NCBI GenBank assembly: GCA_947064765.1
Contig: CAMSWH010000010.1
Span: 1-46,804, forward strand
DNA: 46,804 nt
Direction of reading: 5' to 3'
From: an uncultured Clostridium sp.
GTDB taxonomy: Bacteria; Bacillota; Clostridia; TANB77; CAG-508
Part shown: positions 25,835 to 34,106 of the stretch, piece after piece
How positions within the stretch are numbered: the first letter of the stretch is position 1
Layout: each line of letters begins with the position of its first letter
Notes under the pieces: generated by a model
Databases searched by the model: none
The model's input: only the letters and a program-made list of their open reading frames with translations
Told to the model about the DNA's origin: nothing
Translations under genes and position numbers: made by a program

Positions 25835-26380
25835 ATGCAAAAATTTATAGAAAAATATTTTGAAAATGATATATTGCAAATTGAAATGCTAATGGAGGAC
25901 TATAATAACTATATACAAACTATAATTAGAAATTATAACATAGATTTTGATGAAGAAGACTTAGAAGAAATAGTATTAGATGTATATCTTACATTATGGA
26001 ATAATCAAAATAAACTGATTAGAAATGCAGAAATGTCACCATATATAGCAGGGGTTACTAAAAATTTAATAAAAAAGAAAATTAGAACTAATAAGAAGCT
26101 AGATAATATTGAGGATTACGGAGAAAAACTTGTTGATTTGAGCAATATAGAATTAACAATATCATTTAATGAGGAAAGTAGATTCTTAAAAAAACAAATT
26201 GATAAGTTAAAAGAAGAAGATAAGGATATTTTTATAGCATATTATTATGATGAAAAAAGCATTAAAGAGATTGCTGTAATGTATAACATATCTGAGTCAA
26301 AAGTAAAGTCAAAACTATTTAGAACTAGAAAAAAATTAAAAAAGATTTTAAAAGAAGGAGGATATAGTTGTGATAGATAA
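25835..26380 (+). CDS. ECF-type sigma-70 family RNA polymerase sigma factor
   Basis: A 181-residue group IV sigma factor. Region 2 spans about residues 20-90 (FDEEDLEEIVLDVYLTLWNNQNKL), region 4 about 120-175 with the helix-turn-helix IKEIAVMYNISESKVKSKLFRTRKKLKKIL. There is no region 1 or 3, as usual for ECF factors. It overlaps the next gene by 11 bases, the usual layout for sigma and anti-sigma genes, so the two are probably translated together. The gene is preceded by a TGCAAC element that may be its own target. Confidence 0.93.
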   Translation: MQKFIEKYFENDILQIEMLMEDYNNYIQTIIRNYNIDFDEEDLEEIVLDVYLTLWNNQNKLIRNAEMSPYIAGVTKNLIKKKIRTNKKLDNIEDYGEKLVDLSNIELTISFNEESRFLKKQIDKLKEEDKDIFIAYYYDEKSIKEIAVMYNISESKVKSKLFRTRKKLKKILKEGGYSCDR

Positions 26381-27521
26381 AAAAGAATTATATGAAAGAT
26401 TTAAAATGAATGTTGCTATATCTAATTTTCAAAAAGAAAATTCTAATAATCCTAAAGAAAAAATCTTAAAAGTAGTAGCAAGTTTTATCTTAGTAATAGG
26501 TGTAACAGGAAGTTTAGTATTTGCTGCTCCATCAGCTTTAGAGAAAATCTGGAAAGAGCCAAAAACTTATGGGCTAAACGAAATTTCTAGTCATACAATA
26601 TCAGAAGAGGAAAAGAAAAAATGTATTACTGAGGAAGAAGCAACCAATTTTGCAAAAGATTATTTAAGTAAAATGGGATTTGATGCAGATAAAATCTCAA
26701 ATAGTAATTTATATAGAGATTATCATAATTCAGAAAATATATGGAGTTTTACGTGTGATTTCGCATCTATACAAATAGATGCGGAGAATGGAAATTTAGT
26801 ATTTGTTAATTGTCCAAGTTATGCTTATAAAATTCCATATAATTATGGAATTGATAGAATAGAAGCTAGAAAAGTTGCAAAAGAATTACTAGAAAAATTT
26901 AATTTTCAAGAAAAAGATGCAGAATATGAACTTGTTTCCTTGAGAAGAAATGATGAACCAGAAGAAGACGCTTGGATTTGGTATGCTGAATTTTATAAAA
27001 AATATGGTGATTTATTAAATGAATATGAATATATATCAATGGGCTGGATTCCTACTATAAATGGTATTTACAATTATGGAGTAGGAAGAGATAAATATGA
27101 AAATAATGAGCAAGTGATTACTGAGGAAGAAGCAATACAAATTGTAAAAAATAAAGATAATCAAATAGAAAAAGAAAAGCCAGTAAAAAATATTGAAGCT
27201 AAGTTGAGAATTAAAAAAATGAATGAAAATGTATATTTAAGAGAACATTTTAAAGAAGAATATGAAAAAGGTACATTAAACTTAGAAAAAACAGGAGAAA
27301 ATACTTATAAATTAAAAGAAGACTCTGTATTTTATAAAACAGAAGAAAGAGTAAGAAAAGTTTGGTGTGTAGTAGTTGAATATGATGTAGAAAACTCAAT
27401 GAATGCATTTTCGTATTTTGTTGATGCAACAACTGGCGAAATTATAGGTGGTCAGAAAGAAAATGTTTTTGAAGTTGAGGATGGATTAAGAAATGATCCT
27501 CATAATGTAATAGAAAAATAA
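26370..27521 (+). CDS. Probable anti-sigma factor with PepSY-like extracytoplasmic domain
   Basis: A 383-residue single-pass membrane protein. About 30 cytoplasmic residues are followed by a membrane segment (about residues 33-52, VVASFILVIGVTGSLVFAA) and a large outer domain with repeated ITEEEA-x-x-F/I-x-K segments (about residues 87 and 249) that resemble PepSY repeats, ending with FVDATTGEIIGG, also PepSY-like. The start is GTG 26370 with an AAGGAGG site; it overlaps the sigma gene by 11 bases. The overlap, the short cytoplasmic tail and the outer sensor domain suggest an anti-sigma role; no zinc-binding anti-sigma motif is present. The signal sensed is unknown. Confidence 0.8.
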   Translation: MIDKKELYERFKMNVAISNFQKENSNNPKEKILKVVASFILVIGVTGSLVFAAPSALEKIWKEPKTYGLNEISSHTISEEEKKKCITEEEATNFAKDYLSKMGFDADKISNSNLYRDYHNSENIWSFTCDFASIQIDAENGNLVFVNCPSYAYKIPYNYGIDRIEARKVAKELLEKFNFQEKDAEYELVSLRRNDEPEEDAWIWYAEFYKKYGDLLNEYEYISMGWIPTINGIYNYGVGRDKYENNEQVITEEEAIQIVKNKDNQIEKEKPVKNIEAKLRIKKMNENVYLREHFKEEYEKGTLNLEKTGENTYKLKEDSVFYKTEERVRKVWCVVVEYDVENSMNAFSYFVDATTGEIIGGQKENVFEVEDGLRNDPHNVIEK

Positions 27522-27537
27522 TTTTATATATAATTGT

Positions 27538-27577
27538 AAATAAGTCTAAATTTATAAAAGTAATTTAGGCTTATTTT
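27538..27577 (+). terminator. Terminator after the sigma/anti-sigma pair
   Basis: AAATAAGTCTAAATT pairs with AATTTAGGCTTATTT (one wobble), followed by a T-rich tail. Confidence 0.7.
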
Positions 27578-27586
27578 ATGCTTATA

Positions 27587-27615
27587 TTGTAAATTTACTA
27601 ATATCTTGATATAAT
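27587..27615 (+). promoter_or_regulatory. Promoter of the ABC exporter gene
   Basis: TTGTAA (27587-27592), 17-base spacer, TATAAT (27610-27615). Confidence 0.6.
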
Positions 27616-27650
27616 CTACTATGTAAATAATCTAAAAAGGAATTATATTA

Positions 27651-29387
27651 ATGAAAGAAACAATTAAAAATATAAAAGAAGTATATCAATTCGGAAAAGA
27701 ATATAAGAAGAATTTAATAGGAATGATTATTGGAGTTGTTATGGGGACTATTATTGGTATTATTGTCCCTCTTTTAACCGCTAAGCAAATCGTATATTTT
27801 ACATCAAGCTTATGGAAACAATTACTGATTATGTCTTTAGTTATTTTTGCTGTTCAAGCATATGTAGCTTTTGCTGCTATGTTTTTTACAAGGAGAAACC
27901 ATCAATATTTTTCAAAAGGTACTATGAAAAACATTCAGATGAAGTTGGGAAAAGAAATTTTAAAGATAAGTCAAAATGATATAGATAAAAATTCTTCTGG
28001 AATGTTTATTCAAAGAATTATAAATGATACTGAAAAAATGGCAGATTTTATTAGTTGGAAAGGTTTAGACAATTTAAGACTGATATTTGGTAATATTGGT
28101 GCACTTTTTGCAACATTTGTTATTAATAGACAAGTATTTTTATATTATTTATTTGTATCTATTATTTTAACTATTTTAAATATTGAAAAAACAAGAAAAT
28201 ATGGACAAAAAGATAAACAATTCCGCAAGCAAACAGAAAGAGTTTCTGGATTAACTGGAGAACTTGTGCGAGGTGTACGAGATATAAAAATGTTAAATGC
28301 TAAAGAAAGTTTCATGATGAAATTAGAAGAGAATATTACAGAGCAAAACTGGCAAAGATTTGAAATGGCAAAAATAAATATGATATATAAATATATTATT
28401 GATACACTAAAAGCTATATTTGAATTTGGATTAGTTATTTTACTAATTTATTTAGTGAAAAATAATACTATTTCTATTGCAATTGCTATTGCTTTATTTA
28501 ATTATAAATCAGGAATTATGACAATTGTTATGGAAAAAGTGTCTAACTTATTGGAACTAGCAAAAGGATTTAATATTTCTTGCGATCGAGTTTTTAGTAT
28601 ATTAGATGATGAGACTTTCAAAAAAGAGAAATTTGGCGATAAACATTTAGAAAAGGTAGATGGAAATTTTGAATTTAAAAATGTTACATTTGGATATGAT
28701 GAAAATAAATTAGTTTTGGACAATATAAACTTTAAAATTAATAGTGGCGAGATGATTGGTTTTGTAGGTAGAAGTGGTGCAGGAAAAACAACAATATTTA
28801 ATTTGCTATGTAAAATGTATAATGTTAAATCAGGAGAAATTTTAATTGAAAATGAAAATATTAATAAATTAGATGAAAGCTCTATTCGTGGAAATATTAC
28901 TATTATTAGTCAAAATCCATATATTTTTAATTTAAGTATTCGTGATAACTTAAAATTAGTAAAAGAGGATTTAACAGAAGAAGAAATGATAGAAGCATGT
29001 AAAATAGCTTGTTTAGATGAATTTATTGAAAGTTTACCAGATAAATACGATACAATTGTTGGAGAAGCTGGGGTTATTTTATCAGGAGGGCAAAAGCAAA
29101 GACTTGCTATTGCTAGAGCTTTAATACAAAAAACAAAAATTATTCTATTTGATGAAGCAACTAGTAGTTTAGATAACGAAACACAAGCTGAAATTCAAAA
29201 AGCAATTATGAACTTAAAAGATGAATATACTATTTTAATTATAGCTCATAGATTGTCAACAATAGTTAATTGTGATAAAATTATGGTATTAGAAGAGGGA
29301 AAGATTAGTGATCATGGTACTAATGAAGAATTACTAAGCAGAAATAATACATATCAAACATTATATAAAACAGAAATATTAAAGTAA
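27651..29387 (+). CDS. ABC exporter half-transporter (fused permease-ATPase)
   Basis: A 578-residue half-transporter with about six membrane segments in residues 20-320 and a C-terminal nucleotide-binding domain. Walker A is GRSGAGKTT (373-381), the signature LSGGQKQR begins at 477, Walker B is ILFDEATSS with D501 and E502, and the switch histidine is in IIAHRLSTI. It must pair as a homodimer or with a partner not seen here. Substrates of such exporters include lipids, peptides and drugs; nothing in the sequence decides. Two HipA-like genes follow in the same direction after 28 bases. Confidence 0.93.
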   Translation: MKETIKNIKEVYQFGKEYKKNLIGMIIGVVMGTIIGIIVPLLTAKQIVYFTSSLWKQLLIMSLVIFAVQAYVAFAAMFFTRRNHQYFSKGTMKNIQMKLGKEILKISQNDIDKNSSGMFIQRIINDTEKMADFISWKGLDNLRLIFGNIGALFATFVINRQVFLYYLFVSIILTILNIEKTRKYGQKDKQFRKQTERVSGLTGELVRGVRDIKMLNAKESFMMKLEENITEQNWQRFEMAKINMIYKYIIDTLKAIFEFGLVILLIYLVKNNTISIAIAIALFNYKSGIMTIVMEKVSNLLELAKGFNISCDRVFSILDDETFKKEKFGDKHLEKVDGNFEFKNVTFGYDENKLVLDNINFKINSGEMIGFVGRSGAGKTTIFNLLCKMYNVKSGEILIENENINKLDESSIRGNITIISQNPYIFNLSIRDNLKLVKEDLTEEEMIEACKIACLDEFIESLPDKYDTIVGEAGVILSGGQKQRLAIARALIQKTKIILFDEATSSLDNETQAEIQKAIMNLKDEYTILIIAHRLSTIVNCDKIMVLEEGKISDHGTNEELLSRNNTYQTLYKTEILK

Positions 29388-29415
29388 CGAAATTTTGAAA
29401 AAGAGAAGATAAAAA

Positions 29416-29778
29416 ATGGATTATTTATATTTGAAGTGGTTTGACTATAAAGCAAATAAAAAATATGTTATTGGAGCATTATATAAAAAAGATGGAAAAT
29501 ATTATTTCAAGCTTGTAAAAGATTATTTGAAATTAGCAGAAAAAATTGATTTTCCAAGAAATACAATACCATTTAATAATGAAAATAAAATATATGAAAG
29601 CAAAAATCTTTTTTCCATATTTAAAGTAATGTTACCTGATATAAATAAGCTTTCAGAAGAAGAGTTAAAAGAATTATTAAAGGAATATAATTTAGATACT
29701 TATGATGAATTTGAGTTATTAAAAGCTACAAAAGGAAATTTAAGATTAGATAATTTTAGTGTAGAAGGAGAAATTTAA
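29416..29778 (+). CDS. Small protein resembling the HipA N-terminal domain
   Basis: A 120-residue protein. Its pattern YVIGALYKKDGKYYFKL, then FPRNTIPF, then YESKNLFSIFKVMLPD, then LKEYNLDTYDEFELLKAT fits the N-terminal coupling domain of HipA kinases (a short beta sheet, a Pro-rich turn, an F-x-x-x-LP segment and a following helix pair). On its own it would correspond to HipS in split HipBST systems. It ends two bases before the next gene, strongly suggesting co-translation. No DNA-binding HipB partner is visible nearby. The resemblance is by pattern only. Confidence 0.5.
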   Translation: MDYLYLKWFDYKANKKYVIGALYKKDGKYYFKLVKDYLKLAEKIDFPRNTIPFNNENKIYESKNLFSIFKVMLPDINKLSEEELKELLKEYNLDTYDEFELLKATKGNLRLDNFSVEGEI

Positions 29779-29779
29779 A

Positions 29780-30805
29780 ATGGAAGAATTAAAAGATATG
29801 AAAATATGTAATTCAGATGAATATGAATTAACATATAGAGCAATGGGACCAGATAATATTATGCATCAAGTAGTATATAATAATTCAAAACATAAAAATG
29901 GTTATATACATAACAAAAACTATACAGAAGATGATAGCTTTTATGCACCATATTTGGTATATAAAATTGGAGATAAAGTAGGAATAAATGTTCCAGAAAC
30001 AGAGCTTGGAGTAATATTACATTTAAATATAGATAAAGATTTTTATAGAGATTCTTTTTTTGAATCTTCAATTGTATATGATAATAACTTAGGAGATATG
30101 AAAGGATTAAGATTTAATCAAGGATTTTCTCATGTAGCACCAGATGTAATTCAAGCAATATATCTTACAGAAAATGAAGGGATTGCTAATAAAAGAAGAG
30201 AAGAAATGCGTGGAAATGCTACTAAACAAACTATAGATGATTATGTTAATTCTTATACATATTTTTTAACAACAAGAGGTTCAAAACCAAGAGAAGAATA
30301 TTCAAAAAATGAAATAGATGAAATAAAGCAAGAGCTTATAGATAGAGCATTATTTAGTTTAAAATTTGGATCACATGGAAATTTTGATATTACATTATTT
30401 AATCATAAAGATGCAAAATTAGATCCTTATTATATATCTAGTAGAAATATGTTTTCTTTAAATGTTTCAAATGAAAAATGGTTAAATGAGAGTTTATCAA
30501 AAGATGATGATGAATTTAGAAAAGCAATGGAAATAGAATATAGACCACAATATGGACTTATGCCAAATGCATTTATGCCTGAAACAGGAGATGTTGTAAG
30601 ATATATTTTTGAAAAATATCCTAAACAAGCAGAAAAATCTTATGAAAAATTATCTAGATTTACAAGAAAAGATTTTAAAGACGAGATAGATAATTGTACA
30701 AGAATGAGTGATGTGCATAAAAGATTTGCAATGAGAGTTTTTGATCTAAGAGATAAAGAATTTACTGAAATTTATCAAGAACACTTAAAATCTCAAACAA
30801 GATAA
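29780..30805 (+). CDS. Possible divergent HipA-like kinase-fold protein
   Basis: A 341-residue protein. The N-terminal part has DSFYAPYLVYKIGDKVGINVP, like the segment of HipA/CtkA proteins that leads to the kinase core. Residues ~188-230 read ELIDRALFSLKFGSHGNFDI and then LDPYYISSRNMFSLNV, matching the HipA catalytic block layout (lid helix, N-D-x-H-x-x-N loop, P-x-x-D metal loop). However, the catalytic Asp before His is Gly/Ser, so kinase activity is doubtful. It starts two bases after the HipA N-domain-like gene. Alternatively this is an unrelated clostridial family; I hold the assignment loosely. Confidence 0.4.
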   Translation: MEELKDMKICNSDEYELTYRAMGPDNIMHQVVYNNSKHKNGYIHNKNYTEDDSFYAPYLVYKIGDKVGINVPETELGVILHLNIDKDFYRDSFFESSIVYDNNLGDMKGLRFNQGFSHVAPDVIQAIYLTENEGIANKRREEMRGNATKQTIDDYVNSYTYFLTTRGSKPREEYSKNEIDEIKQELIDRALFSLKFGSHGNFDITLFNHKDAKLDPYYISSRNMFSLNVSNEKWLNESLSKDDDEFRKAMEIEYRPQYGLMPNAFMPETGDVVRYIFEKYPKQAEKSYEKLSRFTRKDFKDEIDNCTRMSDVHKRFAMRVFDLRDKEFTEIYQEHLKSQTR

Positions 30806-30881
30806 AAGCTGTATAATTAAATTTTTATTGAAAATACTAATATCAAATATATTGATAGATAATTATGATAGGAGAAAATTT

Positions 30882-31031
30882 ATGGAAGAAGATATTAGTA
30901 TAAAAAAGGATAATACAACTAAATATGGAGAACAAGTATGTTCAGAATTTGCATGGCTTCCACTTGATAAACAGAAAGAAAATGCAAATAAATTTGATAA
31001 AATGACTAAAAAAAATAAAAAGAATAAATAA
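30882..31031 (+). CDS. Small highly charged protein, 49 residues
   Basis: A short frame starting at ATG 30882 with an AGGAGA site at the right distance. The product is hydrophilic, with a lysine- and asparagine-rich C-terminus (KMTKKNKKNK) and the middle segment CSEFAWLPLDKQKENANKF. The longer frame from 30828 lacks a ribosome site. It sits between the HipA-like gene and the flavodoxin-like gene in the same direction. No known family is recognised; the good ribosome site is the main argument that it is a gene. Confidence 0.5.
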   Translation: MEEDISIKKDNTTKYGEQVCSEFAWLPLDKQKENANKFDKMTKKNKKNK

Positions 31032-31167
31032 GTACAGAGATGCAAAAATACTACTAAATTAAAAGCTATATAAATAAAAAGTGCAATAATTAATGATTAA
31101 AATATAGAAAAAATAGTAAAGTATTCATATATTAAGAATAAAATGAAGAATGAAGAGGAGTAGTAAT

Positions 31168-31710
31168 ATGAATTTATATATAAATGGAAGTAATAGAAAG
31201 AAAAACTGTTATAGAATTTTAAACGATATAAAAGAAAAAGAGGATAAATTAATTTCTTTATCAGATACAAAAATTAATTTTTGTAGAGGATGTTGTAGTT
31301 GTATAAAAGAGTTAGATACTCATTGTATAATGCAAGATGATATGCAAGAAATATATAAAGGAATTATTGATTCTGATAAAATAATTATTGCTTCACCTAT
31401 TTATATGAATCATATTACTGGAATATTAAAAAATGTTATTGATAGATTAAATCCATTTTCAAACCATGGAAATCTAAAGGATAAAAAAATATACTTGATA
31501 TTAATTGGTCAAATGAATGAAGAAGATAATGAGGAAGTTGCAAGTTTAGTAAAAAGATTTTTTGAAAGTATTAGTGAATTTATGGAATTTGAGTTTCATT
31601 TTGTAAAATGTTTATCTTCAGGAGACATTGAAAGTTGTGATGATATAACAGAAACATATGAAGATTATGCAAATTTAGTTAAAGAAATTAAAAAGGAAAT
31701 TAGTAAATAA
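31168..31710 (+). CDS. Flavodoxin-like NADPH-dependent FMN reductase family protein
   Basis: A 180-residue flavoprotein. It starts LYINGSNRKKNC, the phosphate-binding turn of flavodoxin folds, and has the cysteine cluster CRGCCSCIKELDTHCIMQDDM that marks the iron-sulfur flavoprotein subgroup, followed by IIIASPIYMNHITGILKNVIDR, the usual FMN-binding segment. The start is ATG 31168; the upstream codon at 31150 lies ahead of the AGGAG site. Such proteins reduce quinones, nitro compounds or metals with NAD(P)H, or pass electrons. It is monocistronic. Confidence 0.87.
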   Translation: MNLYINGSNRKKNCYRILNDIKEKEDKLISLSDTKINFCRGCCSCIKELDTHCIMQDDMQEIYKGIIDSDKIIIASPIYMNHITGILKNVIDRLNPFSNHGNLKDKKIYLILIGQMNEEDNEEVASLVKRFFESISEFMEFEFHFVKCLSSGDIESCDDITETYEDYANLVKEIKKEISK

Positions 31711-31799
31711 GAGAAGATACTAATTGCAAAAAAGAGTGCAAAATGCATAAGGAACTGTGTTTCTGGATTTTTTGATATTTATTTTAAAAGTAATTATTT

Positions 31800-31828
31800 T
31801 TGACAAGTTAACATAAGTGTGATATAAT
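31800..31828 (+). promoter_or_regulatory. Strong promoter of the radical SAM gene
   Basis: Consensus TTGACA (31800-31805), 17-base spacer, consensus TATAAT (31823-31828). Confidence 0.8.
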
Positions 31829-31865
31829 ATTCAATGTAAAAAAAATTGAAATAAGGGATGTTGAA

Positions 31866-33203
31866 ATGGAAAATAAAGAATATTTGAAATATAGTAGATA
31901 TGTTGGAAAAATAACTCATGATTTAAGACAAGCATATTATAAAACTGGTAGCACAGAAGAGAAAAAAGAAATTCCTGTAGAGCCTAGCCAGTTAGATGCA
32001 ACACAAGGATTGGGGAACTTTCCAGCTTTTTATTTGCAAGGACAACACTGTGAAAAAAGTGATTGTGGTTGTTGTACAAATTGTTTTTATTCACAATTTC
32101 ATTATGATGAGCCAGATGCGAAAGCAATACAGGCACAATGTGATTATGTAATAGATAATTTTGAAAGATTAGTATTGGCACAACAATATGGGACTAATGA
32201 ATTTGATGGAGAAAGAAAATATCCTAATTCAAAACCAATATTTATGACACTTAGTCCTACAGGATCATTTTTCTCAGAAAAAGAGTTTCCAAGAGAAGTT
32301 AGATTAGACTTTTTAAAGAAATTAGAAAAGAAATCAGAGGAACTAAAAAGGGATATTGTTTTACATATAGAAGCTCATGCAATAGATGTTTATAGATATC
32401 AAGATTATATAAAATCAAGTGAAGAATCAGAAGTATTAAGAAGATTAAATGCTAAATGTGTTTTAGGCTTTGAATCATCAGATGAATGGTCAAGAAATGT
32501 TTTATACAATAAACATTTACCATTAAATGTTTTTGAAAATGCTGTTCAAATTTTACATGAAGCTGGAATAGAACCAGGAGCATTTGTGTTTTCTGGATTA
32601 GTAACACTTACAGATAAAGAATCTAAAGAAGATATGTTAAATTCTGTAAAATATTTAAAAGAAAAAGGAGCTTTTCCAGTATTAATGTTTGCTAATAGTC
32701 AAGCTTGGACTTTACCAGATTTATTGAGATGGAAAGGAAAACATAGATTACAAGAACCTTGTAACGTATTAGATACAGTATATGGAGCGTTAGAGATATT
32801 AACTGATAAAGGAAAATCAAAACCTGGATATTATTTAGTACCAGAACCAGTAGAAGGACCACCATATCCAGATGGAAATATATTTTATGATAGAACAGAT
32901 GTGGAAGGTATTTCAGAAGATGCAAGTAGACAAGTTCATCAAATACTAAAAGACCTTAGAGCTACAAGAAATATTCCAGAATTTGTACGAGCTTGGAATA
33001 ACTTTAGAAAAACTAACCCTGAATATAAAAAATATAAAGAAAGAATTGAAACAATAGAAGCTTCAAAAGAAAGTAAAGAAATAAGATTTGCAAATGCTTT
33101 AAATTTTGGAGTAGAACATATGGCAGAATATGCAGAATATCGTGCAGAAAAAGATAAAGAAGAAAGTGGTTTAGAAGAAGATAGATATAAAATAATAAAA
33201 TAA
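31866..33203 (+). CDS. RaSEA/Elp3-related radical SAM protein
   Basis: A 445-residue protein. The cysteine pattern is C62-x7-C70-x2-C73 (GQHCEKSDCGCCTNCFYSQF), with extra Cys67 and Cys69, rather than CxxxCxxC. The following region (TLSPTGSFFSEKEFPREVRL, LGFESSDEWSRNVLYNKH, a Gly/Phe-rich FVFSGLVTLTD segment) follows the order of the archaeosine-synthase partner RaSEA and the Elp3-like radical SAM group. Wide spacing before C-x2-C is known in that group. Archaeosine is archaeal, so a bacterial member probably modifies something else. It has a consensus promoter and its own terminator. Fold assignment is fairly firm; the substrate is unknown. Confidence 0.72.
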   Translation: MENKEYLKYSRYVGKITHDLRQAYYKTGSTEEKKEIPVEPSQLDATQGLGNFPAFYLQGQHCEKSDCGCCTNCFYSQFHYDEPDAKAIQAQCDYVIDNFERLVLAQQYGTNEFDGERKYPNSKPIFMTLSPTGSFFSEKEFPREVRLDFLKKLEKKSEELKRDIVLHIEAHAIDVYRYQDYIKSSEESEVLRRLNAKCVLGFESSDEWSRNVLYNKHLPLNVFENAVQILHEAGIEPGAFVFSGLVTLTDKESKEDMLNSVKYLKEKGAFPVLMFANSQAWTLPDLLRWKGKHRLQEPCNVLDTVYGALEILTDKGKSKPGYYLVPEPVEGPPYPDGNIFYDRTDVEGISEDASRQVHQILKDLRATRNIPEFVRAWNNFRKTNPEYKKYKERIETIEASKESKEIRFANALNFGVEHMAEYAEYRAEKDKEESGLEEDRYKIIK

Positions 33204-33221
33204 TAAAAGTGAATAATAAAG

Positions 33222-33261
33222 AACTCTCAGTAGTAGTAGATTCTACTAGAGAGTTTTTTTA
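33222..33261 (+). terminator. Terminator of the radical SAM gene
   Basis: AACTCTC (33222-33228) pairs with GAGAGTT (33249-33255), extended by an inner stem, followed by a T-run. Confidence 0.85.
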
Positions 33262-33420
33262 TATTATTTGAAGTTATTTTGATTTTTTCGCAATTATTAT
33301 AATGTTCTCTTTGGTTATAGGAAAATTTATGACTGGTTAGTATAAAAACAAAAGTAATTATTGTATAAATTATAAATGAGTGGTAAAATAAGTTTGCAAT
33401 TATAAAAAAGGAGAGTAAGA

Positions 33421-34104
33421 ATGAATACAATTATAAATGGATTTGAAGCAATTATGAGAATACAAGAAATTCAAACTTTATTTAAGCTAATATTAATAGT
33501 TTTTCTATCAGGAATTGTGGGATATGAACGTGAGTCTTGGAATAAACCAGCAGGCTTTAGAACACATGTGTTAGTTGGTATAAGTGCAGTATTAGTAATG
33601 GTTTGTGGAGATTATTTATATAATGAGACTGGTGCAGATCCTACTAGAATACCAGCACAACTACTATCTGGAATAGGATTTTTAGGTGCAGGAACAATTC
33701 TAAGAGATGGATTTAATGTAAAAGGATTAACAACAGCAGCAGGTTTGCTTTCAGTAACTTGTATAGGATTGGCTGTTGGTGCAGGATACTATTTAGGTGC
33801 TGTTATTGCTACAGCAGTAGTTTATGCTGTTTTATCATATTCACATATATTGTCAGCAAAATTAGAACATACAGATATATTAGATTTAAATATTTCTGCA
33901 ACTAATCCTAAAGAAATTTTAAAAGATTTAAATGAAATTTTAAAAGATTATGATATAGAAATTCTTAGATTAAAAGTAATTGAAAATGAAGATAAAGAGG
34001 ATTATATAAGAGCTATTTTGAAGTATAAAGAAAATATGAATAAAAATGATATATTATCAAGAATAATTGAAATAGATAAAGTAAAAGAGGTTGTAGAGGG
34101 ATAA
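33421..34104 (+). CDS. MgtC/SapB family membrane protein
   Basis: A 227-residue membrane protein. The N-terminal ~150 residues form about four to five membrane segments with the family block SGIVGYERESWNKPAGFRTH, then LLSGIGFLGAGTILRDG and VKGLTTAAGLLSV. The C-terminal ~75 residues are a soluble ACT-like tail. In studied bacteria MgtC supports growth at low Mg2+, acid tolerance or survival in hosts. The AAGGAGAG site is strong. It is followed two bases later by a GltD-like oxidoreductase, so the two are probably one operon, though I know no functional link. Confidence 0.92.
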   Translation: MNTIINGFEAIMRIQEIQTLFKLILIVFLSGIVGYERESWNKPAGFRTHVLVGISAVLVMVCGDYLYNETGADPTRIPAQLLSGIGFLGAGTILRDGFNVKGLTTAAGLLSVTCIGLAVGAGYYLGAVIATAVVYAVLSYSHILSAKLEHTDILDLNISATNPKEILKDLNEILKDYDIEILRLKVIENEDKEDYIRAILKYKENMNKNDILSRIIEIDKVKEVVEG

Positions 34105-34106
34105 AA

